The notes: a model not told the origin generated them from the letters alone. Positions 54,171 to 63,084 are shown, counted from the first letter of the stretch. The stretch: 64,000 nt of DNA from Cloacibacterium caeni (GCF_907163105.1 NZ_OU015321.1:1736001-1800000); one strand, 5' to 3'. A program made the numbers and translations.

Positions 54171-54773
54171 TTATTCAGCAGCAGGAGCTTCACCTTCAGC
54201 TGCAGGAGCTTCTGGAGTTTCTTCTGTTGCAGGAGCTTCTACTTCTGGAGCAGCTTCTACAGCTGGAGTTTCTTCAGTTTTAGCACCTTTTGCTTCTTCT
54301 TTATTTTCTAAAGCAGAAATTAATCTTTGGATAGGAGATTGAAGTAATCCGATGATTTCACCAATCATTTCTTCTCTAGACTTGATATTTGCAAGAGTAT
54401 CTAGGTTGTTATCTCCAACGTAGAACGTTTCTTGTAAATAAGCAGACTTAAGAGCTGGGAAAGCTTCTTTCTTTCTGAATCCTTGAATTAATTTAGCTGG
54501 AGCATTAGCAGTTTCTGCAATCATTACAGCAGTATTCCCTTTGAAAGTTGGGAACATTTCTGAATAATCTACACCTTCAATTTGCTCCATTGCTTTTTGT
54601 AATAAAGTATTCTTTACTACTTTAAGCTTAATATTATTTTTAAATGCTTGTCTTCTAAAATCTGAAGTCTGAGCAGCATTCAATCCTTCAAGATTTGCTA
54701 CATACACTACTTTAGCGTCTTGTAACATATCTTTAATCTCTTGTATTACTAATACTTTTTCTTCTTTTGTCAT
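54171..54773 (-). CDS. rplJ: Ribosomal protein uL10 with a long acidic C-terminal tail
   Basis: 200 residues. Residues 1-158 match L10 (MTKEEKVLVIQEIKDMLQDA to QRLISALENK), the base of the stalk. The last ~42 residues (159-200) are low-complexity Ala/Glu/Pro/Thr (for example APEVEAPATEETPEAPAAEG), an extension absent from short L10 proteins. It starts 13 bp after rplA with no separate leader, so no L10-type leader RNA fits here. Confidence 0.96.
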   Translation of the reverse strand: MTKEEKVLVIQEIKDMLQDAKVVYVANLEGLNAAQTSDFRRQAFKNNIKLKVVKNTLLQKAMEQIEGVDYSEMFPTFKGNTAVMIAETANAPAKLIQGFRKKEAFPALKSAYLQETFYVGDNNLDTLANIKSREEMIGEIIGLLQSPIQRLISALENKEEAKGAKTEETPAVEAAPEVEAPATEETPEAPAAEGEAPAAE

Positions 54774-54786
54774 TGTCTTTCAGATT

Positions 54787-55479
54787 TTAGTTAACAGATT
54801 TAGTATCAATTGCAATCCCCGGACTCATTGTAGAAGAAAGATAGATAGATTTTACGTAAGTACCTTTAGCAGCGGTAGGCTTAAGCTTAATTAATGTATG
54901 AATTAATTCAGCAGCGTTTTCTTTCAATTGTTCTGGAGAGAAAGAAACTTTACCAATACCAGCGTGTACAATACCGTATTTATCTACTTTGAAATCAATT
55001 TTACCAGCTTTTACTTCTGCAACAGCTTTACCTACTTCCATAGTTACAGTACCTGATTTAGGGTTTGGCATTAAACCTCTAGGACCTAAAATTCTTCCTA
55101 ATGGACCTAATTTACCCATTACAGCAGGCATAGTAACGATTACATCTACATCTGTCCAACCGTCTTTGATTTTTTGTAAATACTCATCAAGACCTACATA
55201 ATCAGCACCAGCTTCTTTAGCTTCTGTTTCTTTATCTGGAGTTACTAATGCTAATACTTTAACATCTTTACCAGTCCCGTGAGGAAGAGATACTACACCT
55301 CTTACCATTTGGTTTGCTTTTCTAGGATCTACCCCTAATCTAACTGCAAGGTCAACAGAAGCATCAAACTTAGCATAGTTTAATTCTTTTACTAATGCAG
55401 AAGCTTCATCAAGGTTATACACCTTGTTTTTCTCTACTTTGCTCGCAACTTCTTTTTGCTTTTTCGTTAATTTTGCCAT
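54787..55479 (-). CDS. rplA: Ribosomal protein uL1
   Basis: 230 residues with [36 protein letters not shown] and the C-terminal [21 protein letters not shown]1 forms the movable stalk of the 50S subunit and in many bacteria represses its own rplKA mRNA. 11 bp follow rplK; the rplK leader hairpin (55990-56017) is a possible binding site. Confidence 0.98.
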   Translation of the reverse strand: MAKLTKKQKEVASKVEKNKVYNLDEASALVKELNYAKFDASVDLAVRLGVDPRKANQMVRGVVSLPHGTGKDVKVLALVTPDKETEAKEAGADYVGLDEYLQKIKDGWTDVDVIVTMPAVMGKLGPLGRILGPRGLMPNPKSGTVTMEVGKAVAEVKAGKIDFKVDKYGIVHAGIGKVSFSPEQLKENAAELIHTLIKLKPTAAKGTYVKSIYLSSTMSPGIAIDTKSVN

Positions 55480-55490
55480 TTCAATAAGTT

Positions 55491-55934
55491 TTAAGCGTTA
55501 GACGGTTTAGTTCCAGTTACTCTCAATCCCATAGATCTTGCAGTTCCTGCAACCATTGATAATGCAGAATCCATTGTAAAGCAGTTCAAATCAGCCATTT
55601 TATCTTCAGCGATTTTTTTCACTTGTTCCCAAGTTACAGAACCTACTTTTACTCTGTTTGGTTCTCCAGAACCTCCTTTTACCTTAGCAGCTTCCATTAA
55701 TTGGATTGCAGCTGGTGGAGTTTTAATTACGAATTCGAAAGACTTATCTTCGTAAACAGTAATTAGAACCGGTAAAACCTGCCCTGGCTTGTCTTGTGTT
55801 CTTCCATTAAATTGTTTACAAAACTCCATAATGTTTACCCCTGCAGAACCTAAAGCAGGACCAACTGGTGGTGAAGGGTTAGCAGCGCCACCTTTCACTT
55901 GGAGTTTCACCATTTTAAAGACTTTTTTAGCCAT
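55491..55934 (-). CDS. rplK: Ribosomal protein uL11
   Basis: 147 residues, starting [20 protein letters not shown] (Pro-rich N-domain) and ending [12 protein letters not shown]11 binds 23S rRNA at the GTPase centre. First gene of the rplKAJL(rpoBC) run, with its own strong promoter at 56032-56061. In most bacteria nusG precedes it directly; here 4.3 kb of other DNA intervenes. Confidence 0.98.
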   Translation of the reverse strand: MAKKVFKMVKLQVKGGAANPSPPVGPALGSAGVNIMEFCKQFNGRTQDKPGQVLPVLITVYEDKSFEFVIKTPPAAIQLMEAAKVKGGSGEPNRVKVGSVTWEQVKKIAEDKMADLNCFTMDSALSMVAGTARSMGLRVTGTKPSNA

Positions 55935-55989
55935 TTTTTAATTTTTAAAAATTTTTAATTTATGAATGTGGAAGCATTTATAAATCAGC

Positions 55990-56017
55990 AAGTTAGATTA
56001 TCTCACCTTCCTAACTT
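55990..56017 (-). promoter_or_regulatory. Hairpin in the rplK leader, possible L1 regulatory site
   Basis: AAGTTAG (55990-55996) pairs with CTAACTT (56011-56017) around a 14-base loop, within the approximately 90-base rplK leader. Position fits an autoregulatory L1 site, but I cannot match it to a known L1-binding structure. Confidence 0.45.
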
Positions 56018-56031
56018 ACTTTTTGTGGGTG

Positions 56032-56061
56032 CAAAATTAAGATTTTTTTTTGAATCCGCAA
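56032..56061 (-). promoter_or_regulatory. Promoter of rplK
   Basis: On the minus strand TTG (56061-56059) and TAATTTTG (56039-56032) are separated by exactly 19 bases, a textbook Bacteroidota promoter. It makes the ribosomal run independent of nusG transcription. Confidence 0.75.
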
Positions 56062-56110
56062 TAGGTAATGTACTGATTTTTAGAAAGAATTTGATTTTTC
56101 TTTAAAATAA

Positions 56111-56139
56111 AAAAGTCAACTTATTGAAAATTGACTTTT
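56111..56139 (-). terminator. Terminator of the unknown secreted protein gene
   Basis: AAAAGTCAA (56111-56119) pairs with TTGACTTTT (56131-56139), with T-rich sequence following in the minus direction. Confidence 0.75.
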
Positions 56140-56197
56140 GATTTATTTATCTACTCTTAAGTTACAAACTTAGAATAGCGGGGTCATTTTATTTTTT

Positions 56198-57247
56198 TTA
56201 TTTAATGTTTATCCATTTATTACTTTCTGGATCTGTTAAAATCTTTAAAGGAATAAATTTTTTGAAATCTTGAGTTTTATATTCAATTGCCATTGATGGG
56301 CAACATGCAGCGTCTTCTTCTCTATAAAGCGATGTTACTATAAAATATTCTCCTGTTTTTAATTTTTTAATTTCTGGAACGCTTCTAGATTCAAATCTCC
56401 ATGAGCTTTTAATATATTTTGATAACTTTTTAACAAAATTTTTATCATTTTCTGGAAATTCTGAAATTGACACTAAATTTTCGCCATCTATTTTATAAAG
56501 AACAGAATATCTTCCTGCCGCATAACCATTTCCCATTTCAAAAGCAAGGATATCGTTTGGCACCATTTCATAAATTTCTCCATCATTTTCATATTTTGAT
56601 ACTGGAATTGGAAAATATTGTGATGAGCCTAAAAGCGAATTAAGATTTTTTTCTAAAAGTTGATTTGTAAATTCTGTATTATATTGTTTTAGAACAAATA
56701 AACTATCTAGTTCCTTAACAATATTCTTCCTTTCATTTTCTGGACTGTAATTGTTACTTTCATTTACTCCTTTTACATAAGTTTCATAATCTTTTTTTAT
56801 GTCACCAGTTCTTTCATTTTTAAAAAAATCTTTCATATTAATAAGTAAATCATACGCTTTTGGATCGTCATTTTTCATTTTTTCAAGAGATTCTTTTTGT
56901 TTTGTCACGTACTCTATTTTTTGCTTTTCAAATTCTTCAAAAGTTAAAATTTTTTCTTTTTCAAAAGGTACATCAAATTCGTCTCCAAAATCATGTGCTT
57001 TTACAATAGAATCTGTAAATTTTTTCAAAAGATTTTCAGGATATTTTTTGTAAGTAAATTTTTCTTTGATATTTTCAAACAAATTAGCCTTAAAATATTG
57101 TTTGTAAAAATCTCTTTTTTCATTTTCAGAGATTGTAGATTGTTTGCTTAATAATTCTTGGGTAGAATAAACTTTGTCAAATTTGAGGTTTTGTGCAAAT
57201 AAAATTCCACAAAAAACAATTGTGGAAAGCATTAATAACTTTTTCAT
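56198..57247 (-). CDS. Secreted protein of unknown function
   Basis: 349 residues with a signal peptide (1-18, ending LFAQ). A charged, helical middle (about 60-200, Lys/Glu rich) is followed by a compact C-terminal part with NDILAFEMGNGYAAGRYSVL, EYFIVTSLYREEDAACCPSM and a final KILTDPESNKWINIK. Two adjacent cysteines (AACCPS) stand out. No family recognised. It lies inside the non-ribosomal insert between rplK and nusG, before a 215-bp AT-rich gap in which I see nothing else. Confidence 0.75.
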   Translation of the reverse strand: MKKLLMLSTIVFCGILFAQNLKFDKVYSTQELLSKQSTISENEKRDFYKQYFKANLFENIKEKFTYKKYPENLLKKFTDSIVKAHDFGDEFDVPFEKEKILTFEEFEKQKIEYVTKQKESLEKMKNDDPKAYDLLINMKDFFKNERTGDIKKDYETYVKGVNESNNYSPENERKNIVKELDSLFVLKQYNTEFTNQLLEKNLNSLLGSSQYFPIPVSKYENDGEIYEMVPNDILAFEMGNGYAAGRYSVLYKIDGENLVSISEFPENDKNFVKKLSKYIKSSWRFESRSVPEIKKLKTGEYFIVTSLYREEDAACCPSMAIEYKTQDFKKFIPLKILTDPESNKWINIK

Positions 57248-57462
57248 GTAATTATTGTTTTTAATTTAAAATAGATAATCAAATATAAATAATTTTAGAA
57301 TAATATTTCTTAAAAAAAACATTTTTTTTAAGAAATCACACAATTATTGAGATTATAAAAAAGATAATTATAAGATTAAATTTAAAACTCAAAAAAATAA
57401 ACAACTCAATCTCAGAACTACAGTTCGTAGCTCCATCTTAATAACACTAAAAAAAGATTTTT

Positions 57463-58734
57463 CTAATGAAACCTAAAATTAGCTTCGGGTAAAGTATTGC
57501 TTTTCAGAAATTCTTCATATTCTTTTGATAGCAGTTTTCTTTCGTAGGTAGGTTTACCGTTTTGTGAGGCGAGTCTTATTTTATTTTTGCCATATTTCTT
57601 GTTCAGAGCATCCATGGCTTTCATAATCGGAAGGTGTTTATTTTCCACATCTTCTTCAAAAATATTAATCAGTCTTTGATTTTCTGGAACAAAATCAGAT
57701 ACCATTACGCCAGCCTTTTTATACAAAAAACCATCTTTATAAATGGCTTCAAAAATAGCATTTGCTGCTTTAGACAAAACAATAGAAGAACTACTTGGGT
57801 TAGGCAAAGCCACAGAAAATCCGTTTTTGTATTCTGGCAAATCTTTTCTAAATCTATTCGTTTGTAGAAATACGGAGATTACTTTACAGCAACTGTTTTG
57901 TTTCCTTAACTTTTCGGCACAAGAGAAAGCAAAGGTTTCTACGCGTTCTCTCAGCATTTCTTTATCCGAAATCATCTCCATAAAGCTTCTGGTAGTAGCA
58001 ATGGATTGTTTTTTAGAAGGAGAATCAAGTTCTAATTGTTTAATTCCTTTTAATTCATTTATCATTCTCACGCCGTGAATTCCCATCAATTTTCTCACCC
58101 AAATTTCTGGTTTCTTAAGCAAATCTGCAGCTTTATAAACGCCAGCGTCTTTCATATTATTTCCCAATCTTCTGCCGATTCCCCAAACATCACCAATCTC
58201 TAGCCACTGAAGTGCTTTTTCTATTTTTTGTGGAGTATCGAGCATACAAACCCCTTGAAATTTTTCTGGATATTTTTTGGCAATTCTATTAGCTACTTTT
58301 GCCAATGTCTTGGTAGGCGCTATTCCTATACTCACAGGAATTTTTGTTTTCTGTAAAATAAGGTCTTTGATATTTTGAGAGTACTCTTCCAAATTAAAAT
58401 ATTTGAACCCATGAAAATCTAGAAATAGTTCATCTATACTGTAAATTTCAAAATTGGGAGAAAACTCACTGGCAATCGCAGAAACTTGTTGACTTTTGAA
58501 ATTATAATATTCAAATTTAGCGGAGAAGCATTTCACTCCATGTTGCTCAAATAAATCTCTATACTTAAAAACTGGCGCTCCCATAGGAATTCCTAAAGCT
58601 TTTGCCTCGTTACTTCTAGACACTACACAACCATCATTATTAGACAAAACCACGACAGGAACCTCCTGTAAAGAAGGGTCTAAAACTCTTTCGCAACTCA
58701 CAAAAAAATTATTACAGTCTAATAGCGCAAACAT
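57463..58734 (-). CDS. umuC: Y-family DNA polymerase, UmuC type
   Basis: 423 residues. The catalytic [19 protein letters not shown] and SIDELFLDF motifs, [24 protein letters not shown] [20 protein letters not shown] and the C-terminal [20 protein letters not shown] mark UmuC rather than DinB. It is normally cotranscribed with umuD, a LexA-like protease; no umuD is next to it. An IS4-type element is inserted only 13 bp before its ATG, so its original promoter is cut off. Confidence 0.92.
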   Translation of the reverse strand: MFALLDCNNFFVSCERVLDPSLQEVPVVVLSNNDGCVVSRSNEAKALGIPMGAPVFKYRDLFEQHGVKCFSAKFEYYNFKSQQVSAIASEFSPNFEIYSIDELFLDFHGFKYFNLEEYSQNIKDLILQKTKIPVSIGIAPTKTLAKVANRIAKKYPEKFQGVCMLDTPQKIEKALQWLEIGDVWGIGRRLGNNMKDAGVYKAADLLKKPEIWVRKLMGIHGVRMINELKGIKQLELDSPSKKQSIATTRSFMEMISDKEMLRERVETFAFSCAEKLRKQNSCCKVISVFLQTNRFRKDLPEYKNGFSVALPNPSSSSIVLSKAANAIFEAIYKDGFLYKKAGVMVSDFVPENQRLINIFEEDVENKHLPIMKAMDALNKKYGKNKIRLASQNGKPTYERKLLSKEYEEFLKSNTLPEANFRFH

Positions 58735-58746
58735 AATAGAAGAAAT

Positions 58747-60084
58747 TTCAATACTGTCCTAAATAAAAATTATTAAAAATAGAAACAGCCTAAATACCTA
58801 TTTTACATTTAGCTTTACATTTAATTTCAAAAAAGAACCCCTTGATAATAGTTTTTGGGGGTTTCAGGCGGTTGCTCAAATGGTTTGTCGAGCCAAAATT
58901 GAAGATTAATTTTAACAAAAATATTCAATCGGATAAAAGCTACCAGATTTGATAATTGCCAATTATATTTAGCGATGGATTTCAGGTATTTCAGAATGAG
59001 AATAGTGATAAGTGCCGTCCAGATTTGGATTTTCACTGCATTTTCAGAAGTTCCAATGAAGGTTTTGATGTGAAGCAACTGCTTGATATCTCTAAAAAAG
59101 ATCTCAATTTGCCATCTTTGCTTGTATAATTCTGCTATGGTAGAAGCAGCCCAAGAGAAATTATTGGAAATCATTTCAATGGTTTGCTTGTTTTCATTAT
59201 CCCAAATAGCCACTCTTCTTAATTTTTTTGGATATTTTTCTTTGGATAAAGGATTTGAGAGTACTATTTCTTCGTCTTTTAGGATGCTTTGAGCTCCTTT
59301 TGGTGGAAGTTCTCGTTCCTGTAAAGTTTCAAATTTCAGATTTTCTTTATGTCTTATTACGAAGAAAACACCTTTGCTGTCCCAAATAGAGAGCATTGGA
59401 AAATCGTTATAGAATCGGTCTGCAACAATGACTGCTCCCTTTTCCAAAGGAATGTTTTCCGCTCCCTTGTTATCAGCAACACTTCCTTTGGTAATATTCA
59501 CATAAACAGGAAGTTTCCCGTCATATTCAAGTAAGGTATGCATTTTCACGGCTCCTTTTTTAGTTCGATATGTTGCCCAATCGAACAAAGACAGGCATAG
59601 AGAAATAAGGGTAGAATCTAATAAATAGACAGGAACTTTTATTTTGAGTTTTATCCGTCTTTCTTTCGTGTGCTGTCCTAATTGTTCTAATAGTTTGAAA
59701 TACACGTCTTTAAACAAATCTGCATCTCGTTTTCCATTCTGGTAGCTAATAGAAGATTTGGAAGGTGCTGTTTTTATCCCTAAATGATTCAGGTTTCCTG
59801 TGGCACTGCGAAGCCCGTTGGAAATGTCCCGAACCGAAGTGCTTTTGGCAAAATGACAGAAAAGCATAGAAACTAAGTGGTTCCAACTATCAAATCCTTT
59901 ATTTCGGTAATCGGTTTTCTTCTCAATTACTATTTTTTTGAAAATCCCTCGGTCTATTTTTGAAATGATTTGGGAAAATAATGTTAATTTTGAATCCATA
60001 AGAAGGTTTTTTTGTTGTACAACCTCAAAGATACTTTGAGTTACTTTAATTCCTTCTTATTTTTTTATTTAGGACGCTATTGAA
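58747..60084 (-). mobile_element. IS4-type insertion sequence, apparently complete
   Basis: A 1338-bp element. Ends TTCAATA-CT-GTCCTAAATAAAAA (left) and the matching right end read inward with GC at the two differing positions, so the terminal inverted repeats are about 23 bp with two mismatches. The 5-bp direct repeat GAAAT flanks it at 58742-58746 and 60085-60089, consistent with a target-site duplication. It carries one intact transposase gene. The boundaries are mine and rest on this match; a shorter element starting at GTCCTAAAT is the alternative. Confidence 0.75.
58827..59999 (-). CDS. IS4-family DDE transposase
   Basis: 390 residues, intact. An N-terminal DUF4372-like domain (FKKIVIEKKTDYRNKGFDSW) precedes the RNase H core. 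First Asp lies in VYLLDSTLISL, second in AVIVADRFYND, and the Glu with the IS4 Y-x2-R-x3-E-x6-K signature in YKQRWQIEIFFRDIK. No frameshift or stop is visible, so the element may be active. Confidence 0.93.
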   Translation of the reverse strand: MDSKLTLFSQIISKIDRGIFKKIVIEKKTDYRNKGFDSWNHLVSMLFCHFAKSTSVRDISNGLRSATGNLNHLGIKTAPSKSSISYQNGKRDADLFKDVYFKLLEQLGQHTKERRIKLKIKVPVYLLDSTLISLCLSLFDWATYRTKKGAVKMHTLLEYDGKLPVYVNITKGSVADNKGAENIPLEKGAVIVADRFYNDFPMLSIWDSKGVFFVIRHKENLKFETLQERELPPKGAQSILKDEEIVLSNPLSKEKYPKKLRRVAIWDNENKQTIEMISNNFSWAASTIAELYKQRWQIEIFFRDIKQLLHIKTFIGTSENAVKIQIWTALITILILKYLKSIAKYNWQLSNLVAFIRLNIFVKINLQFWLDKPFEQPPETPKNYYQGVLF

Positions 60085-60182
60085 GAAATTTAGAAGAATT
60101 AAACGCCAAAAATGAGAGTGTAAAATTAGAAAGATTGCACGACAAAAGAGGGCACTTTCAGAAAGACTTATCCACAAAAAAA

Positions 60183-60202
60183 GCCACTCTAAATAGAGTG
60201 GC
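60183..60202 (-). terminator. Terminator of secE-nusG
   Basis: GCCACTCTA (60183-60191) pairs with TAGAGTGGC (60194-60202), followed in the minus direction by T-rich DNA. It stops transcription from nusG before the IS and rplK. The sequence 60090-60182 between it and the IS holds no gene I can support. Confidence 0.85.
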
Positions 60203-60225
60203 TCATTATTTGGTATTGATAAATT

Positions 60226-60768
60226 TTACAATTTTTCTACTTGCATGTAAGAAAGTTCCATAGGAGTTTTTCTACCGAAAATCATTACAGAAACTTCTAA
60301 TTTCTTCTTGTCTTCTAAGATTTTTTCTACAGTACCATTGAATCCATTGAAAGGACCGTCGATTACTTTTACACTTTCTCCTACTACGAATGGAATTTCC
60401 ATTTCTGTAGCAAATTCAGAAAGTTCATCCATTTTACCAAGCATTCTGTTTACTTCAGATTTACGCATCGGAACAGGATCACCTCCTTTTGTAAGACTTA
60501 AAAAAGAAATTACACCAGGTAAATTTTTAATAATATGTGGGATTTCTCCTATCAGATTAGCTTCTACCATTAAGTAACCAGGGTAAAAAGGCTTTTCTTT
60601 AGGCACTTTTTTACCATTTCTTACTTGGATTACTTTTTCCATAGGAATAACTACTTGAGTAACGTAAGCTTCAAGATTTAATCTTTTAACTTCGCTCTCA
60701 ATGTAGGCCTTAACTTTATTTTCCTGGCCACTAATAGCTTTTAATACATACCATTTTAAATCGCTCAT
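60226..60768 (-). CDS. nusG: Transcription termination/antitermination factor NusG
   Basis: 180 residues with the NGN domain (KWYVLKAISGQENKVKAYIE, PFYPGYLMVEA) and a C-terminal KOW domain (GESVKVIDGPFNGFNGTVE). It binds RNA polymerase and couples it to the ribosome or Rho. Coupled 10 bp downstream of secE; not adjacent to rplK as it usually is. Confidence 0.97.
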   Translation of the reverse strand: MSDLKWYVLKAISGQENKVKAYIESEVKRLNLEAYVTQVVIPMEKVIQVRNGKKVPKEKPFYPGYLMVEANLIGEIPHIIKNLPGVISFLSLTKGGDPVPMRKSEVNRMLGKMDELSEFATEMEIPFVVGESVKVIDGPFNGFNGTVEKILEDKKKLEVSVMIFGRKTPMELSYMQVEKL

Positions 60769-60778
60769 GGAAAAATTT

Positions 60779-60985
60779 TTAATTAAAGAAACCTATGAAA
60801 ATTGCTAATATATTTTTAATAGCTGTGCTAAATAATGAATCTACTCCGAAAGTAAACAATGCTAATATAACAGTAGCTACAGCCACTACTATTGTAGAAG
60901 ATTGTAAATCAGCCCACTTTGGCCATTCTACTTTATATCTAAATTCTGAATAAGAATCTTTTAAAAAATTGATAAGTGAGTTCAT
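60779..60985 (-). CDS. secE: Preprotein translocase subunit SecE
   Basis: 68 residues: the amphipathic NFLKDSYSEFRYKVEWPKWA segment with the conserved WP, then one membrane helix (about residues 30-66). It stabilises SecY in the export channel. It follows tRNA-Trp by 12 bp and is presumably transcribed with it and nusG. Confidence 0.95.
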   Translation of the reverse strand: MNSLINFLKDSYSEFRYKVEWPKWADLQSSTIVVAVATVILALFTFGVDSLFSTAIKNILAIFIGFFN

Positions 60986-60997
60986 AATTTATATTTG

Positions 60998-61068
60998 CAC
61001 GGGCACAAGGATTCGAACCCTGATCAACGGTTTTGGAGACCGGTATCCTACCATTGGACGATGCCCGT
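60998..61068 (-). tRNA. tRNA-Trp (anticodon CCA)
   Basis: A 71-base gene on the minus strand. Acceptor ACGGGCA pairs with TGCCCGT, the anticodon loop CTCCAAA carries CCA, the T-loop is TTCGAAT and the discriminator is G. Its 5' end is 6 bases from the tuf terminator stem, with no promoter in between. Confidence 0.95.
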
Positions 61069-61074
61069 AGTTAA

Positions 61075-61106
61075 AAAAGCTCCGTAAGTTTCCTTACGGA
61101 AGCTTT
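61075..61106 (-). terminator. Terminator-like hairpin after tuf, abutting tRNA-Trp
   Basis: AAAGCTCCGTAAG (61076-61088) pairs with CTTACGGAAGCTTT (61093-61106) with one bulge, followed by T6 in the minus direction. The tRNA-Trp gene starts 6 bases further on, so read-through or processing must supply the tRNA. Confidence 0.8.
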
Positions 61107-61121
61107 ATTTATTTAAGATGA

Positions 61122-62309
61122 TTAATCTAAGATTTCAGTAACCTGACCAGCACCTACTGTTCTACCACCTTCTCTGATCGCAAATCTAAGACCTACGTTA
61201 AGAGCGATTGGTTGTAACAATTCTACAGTGATTGTTAAGTTATCACCAGGCATTACCATCTCTACACCTTCTGGTAAGAAGATTTCACCTGTTACGTCAG
61301 TAGTTCTTACATAGAACTGAGGACGATATTTGTTGTGGAATGGAGTGTGTCTACCACCTTCTTCTTTAGAAAGAACGTAAACCTCAGCTTTGAATTTCTT
61401 GTGTGGCTTCACAGAATCTTTCTTAGCGATTACCATACCTCTCTTGATGTCAGTTTTCTCGATACCTCTTAATAATAGACCTACGTTATCACCAGCTTCA
61501 CCTCTATCTAAGATTTTTCTAAACATCTCAACACCAGTGATAGTAGAAGTTAACTTCTCATCACCCATACCTACGATGTCTACTGGATCACCTGTATTGA
61601 TAACACCTGATTCAATTCTACCAGTTGCTACAGTACCTCTACCTGTAATAGAGAATACGTCTTCGATTGGCATTAAGAATGGCTTATCTTGATCTCTTAC
61701 TGGTAATTCAATCCAGCTATCTACAGCATCCATAAGAGCTTCTACAGTTTCAACCCATTTTGGTTCACCGTTAAGTGCACCTAGAGCAGAACCTTGAATT
61801 ACTGGAGAATTATCACCATCATATTCGTAAGAAGATAATAAATCTCTTACTTCTAATTCTACTAATTCTAATAATTCAGCATCGTCTACCATGTCAACTT
61901 TGTTCATGAAAACAACGATTCTTGGTACGTTTACCTGACGGCAAAGTAGGATATGCTCTCTAGTTTGTGGCATTGGACCATCAGTAGCAGCAACTACTAA
62001 GATAGCTCCATCCATTTGAGCAGCACCAGTAACCATGTTTTTAACATAATCGGCGTGACCTGGACAGTCTACGTGAGCATAGTGTCTATTTACAGTTTCA
62101 TACTCTACGTGAGCAGTATTAATAGTAATACCTCTTTCTTTTTCTTCTGGAGCAGAGTCAATTGAAGAGAAGTCTTTCATTTCAGCTAATCCTTTCTCAG
62201 CTAATACTTTAGTAATAGCAGCAGTAAGGGTAGTTTTACCATGGTCAACGTGACCAATAGTACCAATGTTTAAGTGTGGTTTGTTACGATTAAACGTTTC
62301 CTTTGCCAT
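61122..62309 (-). CDS. tuf: Elongation factor Tu
   Basis: 395 residues. GTP-binding motifs [17 protein letters not shown] and NKVDMVD are intact, and the chain ends with [10 protein letters not shown]. It brings aminoacyl-tRNA to the ribosome. A strong promoter stands 40-70 bp upstream. Confidence 0.98.
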   Translation of the reverse strand: MAKETFNRNKPHLNIGTIGHVDHGKTTLTAAITKVLAEKGLAEMKDFSSIDSAPEEKERGITINTAHVEYETVNRHYAHVDCPGHADYVKNMVTGAAQMDGAILVVAATDGPMPQTREHILLCRQVNVPRIVVFMNKVDMVDDAELLELVELEVRDLLSSYEYDGDNSPVIQGSALGALNGEPKWVETVEALMDAVDSWIELPVRDQDKPFLMPIEDVFSITGRGTVATGRIESGVINTGDPVDIVGMGDEKLTSTITGVEMFRKILDRGEAGDNVGLLLRGIEKTDIKRGMVIAKKDSVKPHKKFKAEVYVLSKEEGGRHTPFHNKYRPQFYVRTTDVTGEIFLPEGVEMVMPGDNLTITVELLQPIALNVGLRFAIREGGRTVGAGQVTEILD

Positions 62310-62352
62310 GATTTTAATATTTAATTTATTAACTATTGAAATTTTCAGTGCG

Positions 62353-62379
62353 CAAATATAGTGATTTTTTGAATATCAA
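62353..62379 (-). promoter_or_regulatory. Promoter of tuf
   Basis: The minus strand has TTG (62379-62377) and TATATTTG (62360-62353), with 16 bases between. The transcript would have a leader of about 40 bases. Confidence 0.6.
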
Positions 62380-62483
62380 AATCTTTTTATTAAAAAAAAT
62401 TTCAACATTCAGTTTCAATACGTTTGACGCTATGATATTATCTTATTTTTGAGGGTACAAATTTAAGAATTTATTTTAAATAA

Positions 62484-62515
62484 AAAAGTCTCTCAAAATA
62501 TTTTGAGAGACTTTT
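62484..62515 (-). terminator. Terminator of the tRNA cluster
   Basis: A perfect 16-bp palindrome, AAAAGTCTCTCAAAAT (62484-62499) with its complement at 62500-62515, lying just after tRNA-Thr(GGT) and before the tuf promoter. Confidence 0.88.
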
Positions 62516-62521
62516 ATTTTG

Positions 62522-62593
62522 AGCCAACTATGAGATTTGAACTCACGACCTCTTCCTTACCAAGGAAGCGCTCTACCCCTGAGCTAAGTCGGC
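62522..62593 (-). tRNA. tRNA-Thr (anticodon GGT)
   Basis: 72 bases on the minus strand. Acceptor GCCGACT pairs with AGTTGGC (one G-U), the anticodon loop TTGGTAA carries GGT, and the discriminator is T. Its 5' end lies only 7 bases from a terminator-like hairpin. Confidence 0.95.
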
Positions 62594-62600
62594 TTGGAAA

Positions 62601-62638
62601 AAAAAATCACATACCGCTTATTTGGAATGTGATTTTTT
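62601..62638 (-). terminator. Terminator-like hairpin inside the tRNA cluster
   Basis: AAAAAATCACATACC (62601-62615) pairs with GGAATGTGATTTTTT (62624-62638) with one mismatch, between tRNA-Gly and tRNA-Thr(GGT). No promoter fits between it and tRNA-Thr(GGT). Confidence 0.75.
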
Positions 62639-62641
62639 TAG

Positions 62642-62714
62642 AGCGGAAGACGGGGGTCGAACCCGCGACATTCAGCTTGGAAGGCTGACGCTCTACCAAC
62701 TGAGCTACTTCCGC
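62642..62714 (-). tRNA. tRNA-Gly (anticodon TCC)
   Basis: 73 bases on the minus strand. Acceptor GCGGAAG pairs with CTTCCGC, the anticodon loop CTTCCAA carries TCC, the T-loop is TTCGACC and the discriminator is T. Confidence 0.95.
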
Positions 62715-62799
62715 AATTTGTGTTTACAAATTATTGTTGGTAAACGGTGTGCAAATTTATAAAATTTTTCTAAACCTGCAAATTAAATTTATAAAAAAG

Positions 62800-62882
62800 T
62801 GGGGAGAGCAGGATTCGAACCTGCGAAGTCGTAAGACAGCAGAGTTACAGTCTGATCCATTTGGCCACTCTGGAATCTCCCC
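62800..62882 (-). tRNA. tRNA-Tyr (anticodon GTA)
   Basis: 83 bases on the minus strand with a long variable arm, as expected for Tyr. Acceptor GGGGAGA pairs with TCTCCCC, the anticodon loop CTGTAAC carries GTA, and the discriminator is A. Confidence 0.95.
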
Positions 62883-62903
62883 GCTTGTTTTTTATAAATT
62901 ATG

Positions 62904-62977
62904 AGCCTCCAGAGGGATTCGAACCCACGACCCCGAGATTACAAATCACGTGCTCTGGCCAACTGAGCTATGGAGGC
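62904..62977 (-). tRNA. tRNA-Thr (anticodon TGT)
   Basis: 74 bases on the minus strand. Acceptor GCCTCCA pairs with TGGAGGC, the anticodon loop TTTGTAA carries TGT, the T-loop is TTCGAAT and the discriminator is T. First tRNA of the cluster, downstream of the promoter at 63023. Confidence 0.95.
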
Positions 62978-63022
62978 AAAATTTGAGATTTCAAAAGAAC
63001 TGTTATTCCCTTTTTGCGAGTG

Positions 63023-63054
63023 CAAATATAATACAGTTTTTTTGAAATCCACAA
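63023..63054 (-). promoter_or_regulatory. Promoter of the tRNA cluster
   Basis: The minus strand has TATATTTG (63030-63023) preceded by TTG (63054-63052) with 21 bases between. It lies about 45 bases before tRNA-Thr(TGT). Confidence 0.6.
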
Positions 63055-63084
63055 ATATTTTTTAAAAAATTTTTAATTATTTTT

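Noticed and set aside
54774..54786. L10-type leader RNA before rplJ
   Set aside because: The rplA-rplJ gap is only 13 bases, too short for such a structure.
60084..60200. Open plus-strand frame right of the IS reading like a protein C-terminus (NLEELNAKNESVKLERLHDK and onward)
   Set aside because: It has no start codon on the IS-free joined sequence: an in-frame TAG lies just upstream. It also runs through the nusG terminator. I treat it as a chance frame or an unprovable remnant.
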